DNA of 64,000 nucleotides from Phytophthora sp. 'mugwort'. Taxonomy: Eukaryota; Oomycota; Peronosporomycetes; Peronosporales; Peronosporaceae. A program made the position numbers and the translations under genes. Below, in pieces: positions 1-10,319 of this stretch; position 1 is the stretch's first letter, and each line of letters opens with the position of its first letter. Under the pieces are notes generated by a model. The model saw nothing but the letters and a program-made list of their open reading frames with translations. It was not told the origin of the DNA and ran no database searches. The stretch covers positions 4,774,001 to 4,838,000 of the forward strand of contig JAUCEF010000007.1 in NCBI GenBank assembly GCA_033558025.1, given 5' to 3'.

Positions 1-326
1 AAGAGCTTCTCGCGGACAGGCAACCCCGTCGTCATCTCGACCTTCCAGGCCTGGGACTCGACCCAGCCGCCCCACATGAGTGTGAAGTCAATCAGCGTGC
101 CGTCCTTGTCGAAGACCACAAGCCCAGGATTGCAGCGCGGACCGCGCGCGACTTCGGCCTGTGCGATGATCGTGGCGCTCTCGGCCGCCGTGCTCTTCCG
201 ACGCTGACCCAGGATCGGAGCGGAAGGGGCTGCGGCAGGAAGCGCCGAGGACGCCAGGCCGTGCAGCTGGCGGGTCTTGCAAACTGAGGACATGGCGGGA
301 CGCAGACGGCGCAGTGTGAAGCTCAT
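1..326 (-). CDS. HAD-superfamily hydrolase, N-terminal part (runs off window)
   Basis: Reading leftwards from an ATG at 326, an open frame runs without a stop to the window edge (108 codons). Residues 1-40 are rich in Arg, Ser and Ala with no acidic residues until about residue 49, which suggests a mitochondrial transit peptide. The motif VVFDKDGTLIDF follows at about residues 70-81; this is HAD motif I, where the first Asp is the nucleophile and the second the acid/base. WGGWVESQAWKVE follows, fitting a phosphoglycolate-phosphatase-like or related small-molecule phosphatase. The substrate cannot be told from this part. The GC-rich, biased codon use contrasts with the flanking AT-richer DNA and suggests a living host gene. 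The rest of the gene lies outside the window. Confidence 0.8.
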   Translation of the reverse strand, partial: MSFTLRRLRPAMSSVCKTRQLHGLASSALPAAAPSAPILGQRRKSTAAESATIIAQAEVARGPRCNPGLVVFDKDGTLIDFTLMWGGWVESQAWKVEMTTGLPVREKL

Positions 327-1538
327 GACGATGCTAGTATTGAGTGTGTAGAGGGGTTGGTCCGCGGAGGAAGGAAGCAGAATAACAGACCGCAAGGTGC
401 TTGGGGGCAGCAGTGCAACGGACGAGTGCCGACGGTACTCATGTAGCAGTTGGTAGTCAGCCGCTATTTTGGTGCACGACGGATATTTTGTCTTGCTTTC
501 AGTAAAGCATAAATGATGTAGGCACATTAAATGGTTTTGATGCATTGTAGCGTTCTGTTACAAATGTCCGGTTTGAAAGTATTTGTATTAAACACGGGCA
601 GTTTTGGCAGGATGAAAGTAATGCTAAGGTGCGACATGTGATCACACGCCGCCGTCAGCATACAACAGTTTTAAGGGGTGGGGCTACGAGCATACAAATG
701 CCTAGACAAAGTTTGAATTAGTGGATTCTGGTCTTTCTTTGCCAAGATTCATTTCGACGATCCTGATCGTCATACATTTTGTAAAACAAACCGGTAGCCG
801 GCGGTATATTTGATTTTACCTCCTCCTCAATACTAATTGGAGTGTATCAAAGTTGAGGATGTCACAGGCGAGATGATCGTTACAGTATACTTAGATACAT
901 GTAGCTGCCTCGGCGGCTTTAGGCAGTGCATATTCCTTCACCGAATCTTTCAGTACTCAAGTTCGTGTAGCCTTGTACTCTCGATTCTGTACTCGTGAAA
1001 CAGGGCGCGCAAAACACCGGTGACAGAGTACGGGTGTACAGACAAGCTACACACCGCGCAACAACTACAACATGGAGACAATCTCGAATCGATCCAGGCC
1101 GCATCCGAACTTCAGGCTGACGTAGTTCCCGGCTACATGTACAGCGGTTTCGCTCGGCACAGCGCATATATCGTCATCACCGCGAAGCTAGGACTCTTGT
1201 GCTGGCTACCTAGGCTCGTGACTCACGAACCCACCCTCAAGTTGAGGGCCTCAACCGCTTCGCGAGTCGAGTGCCATATCAGACACCTTGATTTAACAGC
1301 AGCTGGCTGATGTGATGAAGCAACATCCATGCGTGTCATACTGTGATCTGGCTAGAGCCTGCATACACAGTCTCAGTACGAGGTATACGGCGTGCAGCGT
1401 CAATGATGGTCCTCATACATGTATACCGCGAGCAAATAAAGATTTGATGTGACGGACCCAAAACAATGACAGATGAGATTTTACATCGGCCGCACCATAC
1501 AAGGATCGTATTTGACCAACAAGATATCGGTCTGTGAA
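327..1538. other. Intergenic, no gene seen
   Basis: This is the upstream flank of the HAD gene. Open frames here are short, overlap on opposite strands and show no domain or codon bias. I see no RNA gene or clear repeat. Confidence 0.5.
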
Positions 1539-1769
1539 CACACCGCCATCTAGAATTAGTGCACGAAATGCAGTGCAGGAATCGTTTGCGGCCTGGGGTA
1601 CGGAGGTGGTACCGCTGCCGAAGAACACCACCTCGGTGATCCAGCCTCTAGACATGGGGTCATGAGCCCGCTTAAGCAGAAGGTGCGCGCCCTCACACTG
1701 GCCTACGAACTAACAGCGGTTAGAGAGAGTAGTCGAGTACTCCTCCGCGAACGTCTGCTGAAGCTGTAG
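1539..1769 (+). pseudogene. pogo/Tigger DDE_1 transposase fragment (C-terminal catalytic part)
   Basis: The plus strand encodes a stretch containing VVPLPKNTTSVIQPLDMG, the hallmark just before the last catalytic acidic residue of DDE_1 (pogo/Tigger/jerky) transposases. A frameshift next to a TGA at 1663 moves the reading into the next frame, which continues VMSPLKQKVRALTLAYEL and ends at a TAG at 1767. Only about 75 residues remain of a protein normally over 400 aa. No HTH domain or terminal repeats were found nearby. The minus-strand frame over the same bases is a shadow. It is a dead fragment. Confidence 0.75.
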
Positions 1770-2544
1770 CGCCTACAAGCACTAGAGAAGCGGAAGTCCC
1801 GCAAAAACATCCGACCCCTCAAGTGATATTCACTCGGGGCCAAGCCCAAAATCCGGACTACCCTCCCAAGAAAGTAGATCTCGCTGCAACTTCGCGTCAC
1901 CCGCTCCGACATCCGTGACCTCTCCCAAGTATCCAGCCATGTCGACCGCCCCTCCTCGTCCCGCGGTGTCCTCTCTGGGCCACGCGCCACCGCGCATCCC
2001 CGGGCCCGCCGCTCCGATCCCGGCAGGATATCGGAGCGTGAGTCACGCTGCGTCAGGCTCCCGATTAATGCGTAAGTACATAAACTAATGTACATTAATC
2101 ACCCCCATTATATATGGGAGCAGCTTGAAGGCTGTACATCAATTATGTATGGGTGGTTTTGTTTTACGCATACATTATGTATGGTATTAATTTTTTTACG
2201 CATGCATTATTAAAGGTCGCAAGTCCGACCGTAATTACCTTTTTCTAAACATCAACACATGCCAACCAACCCTTCGAGTTCTCCCCTTTCTATTACGCAT
2301 TTTGACCATAGTTTTCTTACCTCCGAGGGTAGCTGACCTCGTCGTCTCGAGCCCCCCACCAGCTCCTCGCTTCCCACCGAAGCAAGTAGCCTTCTTCTAT
2401 TTTCCCCATGCTTAAATACAGGTTTAAAACTGAGCTTTACCCGGTAGTTTGTCAAGCGTCGAGATGGGGTCCACATTTAAAATGTTGACCCGCTATTTCT
2501 GGAGTTTATCGACCGAGACGATGACGCTCTTATTGAGCTCCTCT
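1770..2544. other. Intergenic, no gene seen
   Basis: There is an AT-rich patch at 2080-2215 with repeated TACATTA/CATTAT-like words, and GC-rich DNA before it with open frames on the minus strand that show no family signature. I find nothing functional to support. Confidence 0.4.
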
Positions 2545-4190
2545 CATCATCACCTCGAGTGAGGACTTCTATCAAGAACTAAATGCATGGAAAGGGGCTG
2601 TAGAAATTGGATTGCGTCGTGGGGAAGCTGGTTCACCCGTACCACAAACCACTCATGATGAAGGAGATGGCGACGATATGATCGAAGAAGATGTGACTAA
2701 TGCAGACATGCATTCATTTATAGATCCGGCAGAAGCAATGGGCACTGCTAGCCTAATGGAAGAGCTAGAAACATCAAGCAGCAAGGGTTATACAATGATG
2801 ATGACATGGTCCCCCCAACGCAACCCGCAGTCGCATCGCATGGAATATCAGAGGAAGACGAAGTAGTGATAGAAGAAGAAAAACCCGTTTCAATCTGGCT
2901 GCTGCCGCTCCTGTATCAACGCCTGCTCGCCAAGTCGATATCGTCAACGTACCAAAGCCGAAGAGTCGAGGTAGATCGCGGGTGGCATTGAAGCAGCTAC
3001 GGCAGACGAAGCTTAAACCTGGTACGCAGCGTCTAGCTGTGCACAAGTATCCTAGCGACCTCATTGTGCCGCTTGACCAGTTCGTTATCTGGGCACGTAA
3101 CGCCGCAAACTTGAACTATGTTATGGAGGCAATGGATAAGTATCCAGTGCAGTTGGAGGATGGCTACCTCAGGTCACGTACGATTAAATGCAGCTGAGAA
3201 GATATGTAGCCCGCAACCTATATGCACACATTTGCAATCCCGGTCGATCTCACGCGATCCTTGGAGGCTGCAATAAAAACCGCCAGGGTTGAGCAGAAAG
3301 AACCTGGCCCACTGGAAGACAGGATTAAAGTCAAGGTATCGTCCTCGTTCTTGTCGCGTCCATCGATGCTAAGCTCTGGAAGCTTAGCGGGTAAGGTCGC
3401 TTTACCAATATTTTTTACCAATATGGTTGCTGTATTGTGGTTGCTAAAGTAGGGTTGCTCTAACAAATCGTGTGTTCTAGTGCTTATGTGCGTGCGCTAG
3501 CAGGGTTCTATGAAGTGAAGAACAAGGTACGATCGTGGTTTGAAGACCGGAAGTTGTTAGAGCAAGATTGAAAAAAAGTCAAGTCGAACGTGGATCTATT
3601 TGCACCGGAAACAGGAATGATTGGATTTTCGGTGGATGCTGTATACAATCGACACCAAACACTGGCAAATGTGGTCGTGTTCAAGTTTGCATCAAGTTCA
3701 CAGGGCTCCACTAGGGGATTGTTATTGTTCGACTGCACACTGATGAAGCTACTCGCTCATTTCAAGTACATGTTTACATGTATGAGCCTCTCATCGACGA
3801 AGAATACCATGAGGCCATAGAGATAATCTGGAACGGTATTACGAGCGACAAGGGTGATATTGTGCAAGAAGGACCGCGTGACTTCGTGGAATGATGGCAT
3901 AGGAAATCGGCACCCACTAGTAAGCTAGTCATCGATCCATTGAGTGGGTCGAAGCCCCACAGCAACCGGACTACGCCAGCTGTGGGTTCTCGGTGGTGGC
4001 ACAAGCATACAGCTATTTTACAGGAAGTGTGCAGTGGCAGGAGAGCAATGTCTCAAAGGACGACGTGAAAGTGATGCGGCTACGGATGCTATGGATAATC
4101 TTGTGCAAGTCACATGAGCGACGCATGTCTCGTTACGCGGTGGAGATGACGCGGAACATTCATCAGAAGCTACTTGACCAACTCAAGTAG
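2545..4190 (+). pseudogene. Unrecognised multi-frame protein remnant
   Basis: Successive plus-strand frames read as one protein broken by stops and shifts. An acidic Asp/Glu-rich part (about 2560-2880) is followed by a basic linker with PKPKSRGRSRV (about 2950-2990). A segment with KYPSDLIVPLDQFVIWARNA follows (to 3195), then a part with the frame of FAIPVDLTRSLEAAIKTARV (3228-3390). After a gap that may hold an intron (GTAAGG at 3391, TTCTAG at 3480) come a part with GFYEVKNKVRSWFEDRKLLE and then DLFAPETGMIGFSVDAVYNR (3500-3720). The last piece ends at 4190. The composition is protein-like but I do not recognise the family. It could be a transposon-borne ORF of an oomycete repeat family or a decayed host gene. 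Confidence 0.45.
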
Positions 4191-4240
4191 ATGATCAAAC
4201 TGTGATAAAACATTAATACAGCCATCCACGTCTGCTTCAT

Positions 4241-4582
4241 TTACTGTCCTTTCAGTCTGTCGACAGCTATCTCTAGCAGCACTCCGATAGATAGCACGCC
4301 ATCTTGAACAACGCGAGCGCCTCCCAATTCCGAAGCCAAGCCATAAACGCTCTCTTCGTTCTCTTCAATGAGAGAAAGTAGCTCCATCTGCACTTTGAGA
4401 ATCTTCTCGAGATTGTTTCCAATCTTCTCCAGTTTTTCCTTCATGTCCACCAGCTCGTCAACCCTTGCGCGCACCAGCTCACGTGCCAGCGTTCTCCCGT
4501 CGTCGTAGTCGTGCTGTGGATCTTCGCAAAAATCACTAAGTGTGTGAGATGTGTACCACACCTGGTTGCGGAGTACACACAT
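4241..4582 (-). CDS. Small coiled-coil protein, unknown
   Basis: An uninterrupted 113-codon ORF opens at an ATG at 4582. Residues about 35-80 are charged with a heptad-like pattern (LVDMKEKLEKIGNNLEKILK), predicting a coiled coil. There is no signal peptide, zinc ligand set or catalytic motif. It lies just downstream (minus strand) of a duplicated G-box-like motif at 4653-4715, which could be its promoter. It could equally be the terminal exon of a larger decayed gene. It is intact, unlike its neighbours, which favours a real gene, but I know of no family for it. Confidence 0.4.
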   Translation of the reverse strand: MCVLRNQVWYTSHTLSDFCEDPQHDYDDGRTLARELVRARVDELVDMKEKLEKIGNNLEKILKVQMELLSLIEENEESVYGLASELGGARVVQDGVLSIGVLLEIAVDRLKGQ

Positions 4583-4652
4583 TTATATGTGGTGTACACC
4601 TGTTTGAACTGCTAAATATCTCTCTATATTTAGACAACACGTAACGAGGGCC

Positions 4653-4715
4653 ACGTGGCTGCGTCATTTATAATTACCATGGTGATGGAGGCGACGTGGC
4701 GGCGTCATTTATAAT
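4653..4715 (-). promoter_or_regulatory. Duplicated 22-bp G-box-like motif
   Basis: Two direct copies of ACGTGGC[T/G]GCGTCATTTATAAT lie at 4653-4674 and 4694-4715, 41 bp apart and differing at one base. The first sits in a CCACGTGG palindrome (G-box core). They lie 70-135 bp upstream of the ATG at 4582 on the minus strand. A bZIP/bHLH-type binding site pair is an inference from the core only. Confidence 0.35.
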
Positions 4716-5640
4716 AAATTACCCGATAACTGCTGTTTTTACGGTTGCTTTAGGCCCTAAGGTTGCATTAAATATTGTCGTCGTGTCGTGTTACGGTGCG
4801 GTAACGCATCTCTTCCGACCCGCTCCGACCTGTACACAGACAGTGCTTTTGGAGGGTGTCACATTTAAGGTATCACTTGTCACTGAGTCAACCAGCCCTT
4901 AAGGCTCGCTGCGCTCGCTGGTGACAGAACCATAAGCTCGCTACGGCGCGCATGCAAAACTCCCGCTCATCAACAGGGCAAGCTAGGTCCTGGGTTTACA
5001 TCCGCGTGCCGCTCGTCCGTGACATTCCCCCCAATGCTCCGACCAATAAGCAAACGAGGCAACGACGCTATATTTGGAAAATGAATGCATAACGATTTGT
5101 CCAGGGGTAGGGCTATCGAACTATATTCGGTCGGAGCGTGACTAGAATTGTATCAGATGCACTTAAGTACGATCGGAGATGTGACAATATTCACCCATAC
5201 ACTAGAAAAACCTAGTTCGCGACATCTTTCTGTCCAAATCTGTATAAGCATAAATCGGACGCAGCACCGCATAATGCGAGAAACATTAGAAACACAGACA
5301 ACCCCTTGAATAACACACCAAAAGGAGGGGCGAAATATAACACAGAAAAAACATAAAAGGCACGATTGCCAACTAAGGCGAGCGCGTGCGCGCACGCGTA
5401 GCCATAGCTAACCCGTGCGGGGAGCCCGCGAAGCAAGGCCGCGCGATATTTGCGGAGGCGGGCCCAGCGCCGAGCTCCATGTCGAGCCGCGCATTGCGCT
5501 CACTCGAACGTACAATCTCCATAGCGCGAGGGAAGCGTGTAAGAATTGGGGTAACCGCGGCCCGCTGACCGGTTCGATGCCCACTCTTGGGATCTGCAGG
5601 CGTATGGATGGATGTCAGAATGCTTACACAGAGCGATTAC
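4716..5640. other. No gene; possible Copia leader/LTR
   Basis: I find no supportable ORF. TTGTATCAGATGC at about 5148 weakly resembles a Copia initiator-tRNA primer site, which would make the DNA to its left an LTR, but no matching 3' LTR was found. GC-rich DNA at 5380-5600 leads into the gag-like ORF. Confidence 0.3.
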
Positions 5641-5712
5641 AGGTAAGCTAGGAGATACTCAACATAATAGCCACCTCCACTTTCTCACGGTATAATCCTC
5701 AACTAACAGGAT

Positions 5713-7000
5713 ATGAGCTCAACCGATAATACCGATGCTGCGGGCGAGGCCCGCGCGCAGCCGAATGCTACCAGTCGCGAAAGGGCTAGCAGTCTGTACG
5801 GCGAGAACACAGAGGTCAAGAAGACGGCGGCTCCGACAGACACGCACGAGAAGCTGCTGGATCTTCTCACGGGCCTCGCAGAGCGCATGGAGCACCTGGA
5901 GGCGTCGCAGAGCGACAGGAGACGAAGGAATAGCTCAAGGGTTACGAGACCAGCGTGTTCGACTCGTCCTTGGACTAGGAAAGGCGATGAACCGCTAAGA
6001 CCTGGACATGATGCCGCCGTCTCTGAACTCCCCGATTGCATCGCCGGCCACGTACTTCGGTATAAGGCAGCGCGGATACGCAAACGCGGCCGCGAACGTG
6101 GAGATGGCGCAGGCGCTGCAGCCGGTGCTGCCGCGGCACTACGTGCCACCCCAAGCGTACCACCCCTCGGCCACACCGCAGCATATGCAACTACAAGGGC
6201 CTGAACTTGCTCGAGTGCCAGACACGCGCCAGCACAAGCTTGGCATCCACCCCTCCAATGGCAAAAAAGGAAGACAGGAGCTCTACCAAAGCGGTCCCCT
6301 GTCCTGGGGGAATTCGTGCGCCAAATCCAGTTTGCAGAACGTACGAGTGGATTTCAGTGGACGGAAGACGTGAAGGTAGATGTCCTCGACAGCACCTGGC
6401 TGGCATGGCCGAGCGGTACGGGGGAACCGCCAAGGGGAAGGCTGGTAGGAGAAACAACCCACGCTGGAGCACGCGATGCAGCGTCTGCTGCACACGTTGT
6501 CCAGCAAGATCACGCCGGCACAGAGCATGAAAAAGGTCACGGCGGCTGAGAGCGCGAAGAGGAGCTGGACCGAATACTACCTGTACTTGGTGGCGGTCAG
6601 CGAGGCGTGCGGCGGCGCAGACAACCTGGTGCAGGACAACATTGGCCACTACGCGGACCCGGCCATGATAGTGTCTATGCTCTTGAGACTGAACCTGGCG
6701 CGCACGGACTACCTGCGACAGGCGGAAATTTGGCACACTTCGCACAGTCGACCGAGATCGAACTGCGCGGAAAGCAGATGGGTCAGGACGTGGTGAACAA
6801 CGTCCAGCACGACCAGGAGGACACCCGCACGTGTTTTAAGTGTGGCAAGATCGGGAACTTGAAGGCGGCGTGTCGGAACAGCAAGAAGGAGAGAAGCCAG
6901 GGCGGTGGCGCGGACTTCACGCTGGCCGTGGAGGACTCGATCCTCGAGAAAGGCTCTGGATCCTCGACAGTGGGTCAAGCCGTCGCTTGGTGAACGACGT
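5713..7000 (+). pseudogene. Copia copy A gag region
   Basis: An ATG at 5713 follows a possible intron-like tract (GTAAGC at 5642 to CTAACAG at 5709). The N-terminal 65 residues include an acidic, leucine-rich stretch (KLLDLLTGLAERMEHLEAS) that may form a helix pair. The reading then shifts frame several times through a Pro/Gln/Tyr-rich part (6008-6210) and a helical UBN2-like gag segment (6476-6760). It ends in a zinc-knuckle-like sequence CFKCGKIGNLKAAC at about 6832-6873. In a normal CX2CX4HX4C knuckle the fourth ligand position is His; here that position is Asn, so the knuckle is probably non-functional. Confidence 0.75.
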
Positions 7001-7100
7001 GAACCTGCCGGAGAAACCGAAGGACTACGCAAGCGAGTGCGTGCCACTGACGGGAGGGGGGGGGGGGGGGCTGCGGATAACCAAGGGCGGCTGACTTTTG
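6950..7100 (+). pseudogene. Copia copy A protease fragment
   Basis: WILDSGSSRRLVNDVN at about 6957-7004 is the retropepsin active site (D-S/T-G) of Copia polyproteins. The frame then enters a 15-base G run (7056-7070) and is lost just before the hairpin at 7110. The rest of the protease fold is not recoverable here. Confidence 0.75.
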
Positions 7101-7109
7101 ATCGTAGCG

Positions 7110-7200
7110 AGCGCGATAGGTAAGACGACAAGGGTGCGACTGCTGGGCCTGCAATTCGCGCGCCCAGCAATCGCACCCTTGTCGTCGTACCCATCGCGCT
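7110..7200. repeat. 39-bp inverted repeat (hairpin) inside Copia pol
   Basis: The arms at 7110-7148 and 7162-7200 are reverse complements with 3 mismatches over 39 bp, separated by a 13-nt loop. The arms contain ACGACAAGGGTGCGA and its complement. Frames on both strands therefore read nearly the same peptide (TTRVRLLG), an internal check on the symmetry. Such an arm is not normal for Copia, so it likely arose by template switching in reverse transcription or by fork switching. Confidence 0.9.
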
Positions 7201-7373
7201 ATCTGTTAGAGTCCAAGGGGTACGGGATATCGTACCGAGCACAGCATCGTGTGATCGCTCCGATCAATGGAGGGCCAGCCAACTTTGACGTCGAGATGTC
7301 CAAGAACGTGCTGGTCGTGCGCGCTGTATGGTACAGCCGCTCGAGGATCACGGCAACGTGCTGATGTCTGTGC

Positions 7374-8175
7374 TTGCTCAGAACGAATCTGAGGTGGGAC
7401 ATGACGTGCAGAGAGGTCTCCCATGCATTTCCATCGCAAACTCGCGCACCTGCATTACGACACGATCATTCACATGGCAAAGGACCCCGCGTCGGGGATA
7501 GAGCTGACACACGAGGCGAGGGCGAACTGCCTGGCCTGCGCCCAGGACAAGCAGACCAAACCAAAACCCGACAGTCGCACAAGGAAACAGGGAAGAATTC
7601 GTCCATCGCTGTGATCGGAGGAGTAATCAGCTCCGACCTGAAGGGACCGACTCGGGAATAGGTACATGGTCAACTTTATAGACCACCGTACAAACTACAG
7701 TAGGCTGTTCCTGGCGAAGACCAAGGACGTCGCCGCGCAGAAGCCCAAGCACTTTATGCCGGGTTTTGAACGACAGTTCGACTGCCCCATTCACGTGCTG
7801 ACGACGGGGGGGGGGGGGTACAAGACGCTGGACCTGTTCTGCAAGGACGCGGGGATCACGCGGCAAGTCAGCGAGCCGCGCAATCGAGCGAGCTGTGCAA
7901 TCGAGCGAGCAACGGCAAGGCCGAGCGGATGCATCGCACCATCATGAACATAGCGCGAATCATGGTGTTCGCTTGTTGGTTGACACTAGCTTTTCAGGCG
8001 ATGCGGCGGAGTACGCGGCGTATATCTTGAACAGGAGCCCGGGCAAGGCAAACTCGGGCAGGCAGTCGCCGTTGAAGATGCACGCCAAAAAATACACCCG
8101 ACCTGAGCGACATCATGGTATTTGGGTCACCCTGCACGGTGCACCGGGACGCGAAGAACAAGTCGCTCGGTGAGC
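7374..8175 (+). pseudogene. Copia copy A integrase region
   Basis: A GAG_pre-integrase HHCC part is visible at about 7423-7560 (HRKLAHLHYDTI then CLACAQDKQTKPK). The catalytic core starts at about 7666 (NFIDHRTNYSRLFLAKTKD). The second catalytic Asp normally sits in TDGGGEY; here the site reads LTTGGGGYKT over a 13-base G run (7806-7818), so this Asp is gone. A later frame-shifted copy of the glutamate region (GKAERMHRTI in frame) lies at about 7912-7945. The C-terminal part follows (AAEYAAYILNRSPGKANSGR). Confidence 0.8.
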
Positions 8176-8539
8176 GATGCAAGCCAGGCTTGACTGTCGG
8201 CAAGAGCGACGGGATCAAGGGCTACCGCGTGTACATCCTGAAGGACAAGGTAGTTGTAGTCACCCAGCACGTTCGGAACGTGAAGACATTAACGGACGAG
8301 GAGAACGCGCAGCTGAGGCGCGTGAAATTCGCCGAGCCGGACGAGACGGCCGAGGCGACGGAGGGCATGAGGGATTCGCGGAGGCGCTTCTCAGGAGCGG
8401 ATTCGATGGCAAAGATAAACATTCGCGGGAAGTCACTGGACGCGCGAGCAGCACCGCACACCCGAAAATCGATCAGTGGCACGCAAGACTGCAGAGACAG
8501 GAACATTCCGCGGTGCCGACGATGATAGCGTCGAACAAG

Positions 8540-9340
8540 GCGGCGACATGGTGAACAGCGTGCGCGAGGCGGAGCCGAAGAAATTCGGGCAGGCCATGCA
8601 CAGAAGACTCAAGGGCAAGTTGGTCGTTGCCACGGCGGAGGAACTCGAGGCGCTCGAGGCAAACGGTGTGCGGACGGTTGTGAATCCGCCGTGCAAGAGC
8701 CACATGCTGCACACCAAGTGGGTATTTAAGACCAAGACGGACGTCGATAGGGCCATCAAAAGGTTCAAGACCAGGCTGGCGGCATATGGCAACGATCAGT
8801 TATTCGGCATCTACTGCGGCCTCACGTTTGCTGCGGTGATGGAGATGAGCACCGTGAATGTGATTCTGGTGTTCGCACGCCGTTGGAGCGTGCCAGAGTG
8901 GCATGGAGACATCCCGAACGCATATGTAAAGGACGACAAGGAGCTGCACCTCACGATCTACCTCCGCATCCCGCAAGGAATGGTAATTTTCGAGGTCGTG
9001 CTGCGCAAACTAGGCGCAGACACCAGGGCAAGCTGGCACTGCGGCTGAAGAAGTCGCTGTACGGTTTGAAGCAGGCCGGGCGCCAAGGAGGGAGCAAGAT
9101 GCTCCACGCCAAAATAGAAGAGGCTGGGTTCACGCGCTGCGTGACGGACATGTGCCTGTACTTCAAGCGCCAGGGCAGCGAGATGGCCATCGTGGGGTGT
9201 ACGTGAATGACCTCCTGGTGACTGCGCCAACCCCAACATGGTCAAGGACTTCTTCAACACCACGAGCATCTTGTCAATCAAGGGCATTGGCGAGGTGAGG
9301 AAGTTTCTCGGCATGTGCGTGGAGCTAGATGACAGTGACG
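8540..9340 (+). pseudogene. Copia copy A reverse transcriptase (RVT_2)
   Basis: The best conserved part is an open frame giving LHTKWVFKTKTDVDRAIKRF, followed by HGDIPNAYVKDDKELHLTIY and, after a frameshift near 9000, KKSLYGLKQAGRQ. These are RVT_2 motifs. The catalytic box normally reads YVDD; here it reads YVND (about 9200-9211), which replaces one metal-binding Asp. The palm and fingers are otherwise recognisable. Stops and shifts make it inactive. Confidence 0.85.
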
Positions 9341-9485
9341 GGTAAGACGCTGGACCAGGAGGCCACCGACGAGGAGCTGCTCACACAATACGGCCTTGCA
9401 GACGCAATCGGAGCGCGCAGGCCTATCGAGGAAGACAGCAACGAGGCGGAAGGGGAACAGCCCAAACCGCTGGTACCGTCCGGCG

Positions 9486-9900
9486 CTCATAGCAAACCGA
9501 TGATCTGGGGCTTCCAGTCACTTGTGGGAAGCCTGCTGTGGATCGCGCGCTGCACGAGGCCGGACATCAGCTCGCCGTGCACAAGGCCACACGGCGGACC
9601 CACCGGTCAACCCAGAGTGACTGGACGTTTGCGAAGATAATCACGAGGTACTTGAAGGATAAAAAAAACCCGAAGCTCAGAATGCAAAAGTCGCCTTAAG
9701 CGGTGGCGACCGGATTGCCATGGAGAGCTGAAGCGACGCGGACTTCACGGCTGACAAAAAACATCTGTGCAGAGTCTTCGCACTTGATCAGAACGTCTGC
9801 CATTATTTGAGCTCGCACTCAACAATGCGGTTCATGCATCGACCGAGTATACCCTGTTCTACCTGACTGGCTTACGCCATATACGATGACGCTCACTTTG
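9486..9900 (+). pseudogene. Copia copy A RNase H region, truncated
   Basis: LVGSLLWIARCTRPDIS at about 9517-9567 is the conserved lead-in to the Copia RNase H. DADFTADKKH at about 9737-9767 marks its first catalytic Asp. Downstream the expected Glu/Asp motifs are missing and the DNA passes to the purine tract at 9927. A deletion in the RNase H domain is the simplest reading. Confidence 0.65.
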
Positions 9901-10014
9901 CAAGGAAGCACCCCGTCTTCAGTTTTAAGTGGGGGAGAGGCTCGGAAAGCGCTTTCTTCCCGGGCTCGGACATGAGACCGGTTTCCTTGCGGAAACAAGT
10001 GGATCTTTTACAAG

Positions 10015-10319
10015 CACCAGGCTGATTGTAATCAGCCATGTCCGTGACGCCATGGCAGAGGCACAGGGCGAACAAAAGAGTACTCAGACAAGAACGGAAG
10101 AGGAAACTTAAAAGTGTTTAATGTGGACGAATTAGTCCTACTAGACACTTGGAACCTGCCGCTAGCCACGGTAAGGTCCGTTTGGAGCACAAGTTGAAGT
10201 ACCGCTTCATTGAACCCTTCGCGGTCCTGGTCAGACATGATGCGGCATTTACCATCGATCTGTCTAGGTCGATGACGACATTCTACGTGGGCCGTCTGAA
10301 GCGGTACCACGATCCGTAG
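10015..10319 (+). pseudogene. Gypsy integrase C-terminal tail
   Basis: The plus frames read NLKVFNVDELVLLDT (10104-10148), then LKYRFIEPFAVLVRHDAAFT, then TTFYVGRLKRYHDP and a TAG at 10317. This matches the end of Ty3/Gypsy integrases, the GPY/F-like region with KLK..RFIGPF and ..FYVGRLKRYHDP as I know it from oomycete elements. One frameshift lies near 10150. It abuts an oppositely oriented gag-like sequence starting at 10320. Confidence 0.75.

Larger units (their letters stand above)
5641..9940 (+). mobile_element. Degenerate Ty1/Copia retrotransposon (copy A)
   Basis: The order is gag, protease, integrase, reverse transcriptase, RNase H on the plus strand, the Copia (Pseudoviridae-type) order. 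A purine tract AAGTGGGGGAGAGG at 9927-9940 looks like the polypurine tract. LTRs were not identified, and the 3' side runs straight into a Gypsy fragment at about 10,020, so the 3' LTR may be lost. The ORF is broken by many frameshifts, by G-run expansions at 7056-7070 and 7806-7818 and by a hairpin insertion at 7110-7200. It is not autonomous. Confidence 0.85.

Noticed and set aside
919..1310. Overlapping plus and minus frames of 80-96 codons
   Set aside because: Opposed, no codon bias or motif; chance frames.
3391..3480. Intron with GTAAGG donor and TTCTAG acceptor in the unknown remnant
   Set aside because: Splice sites look good but the phases of the flanking frames do not join, so I did not annotate it as an intron.
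5140..5165. Copia primer-binding site and 5' LTR end
   Set aside because: TATCAGA is shared with the initiator-tRNA site but flanking bases differ, and no matching 3' LTR was found after 9,940. Only mentioned as possible.
5570..5585. GGTTCGATGCC as tRNA B box
   Set aside because: No A box, acceptor or T-stem pairing around it.
6709..7242. 177-codon minus-strand frame through Copia gag/pol
   Set aside because: Shadow of the plus-strand Copia coding sequence. Its resemblance to the plus frame near 7,110-7,200 comes from the hairpin.
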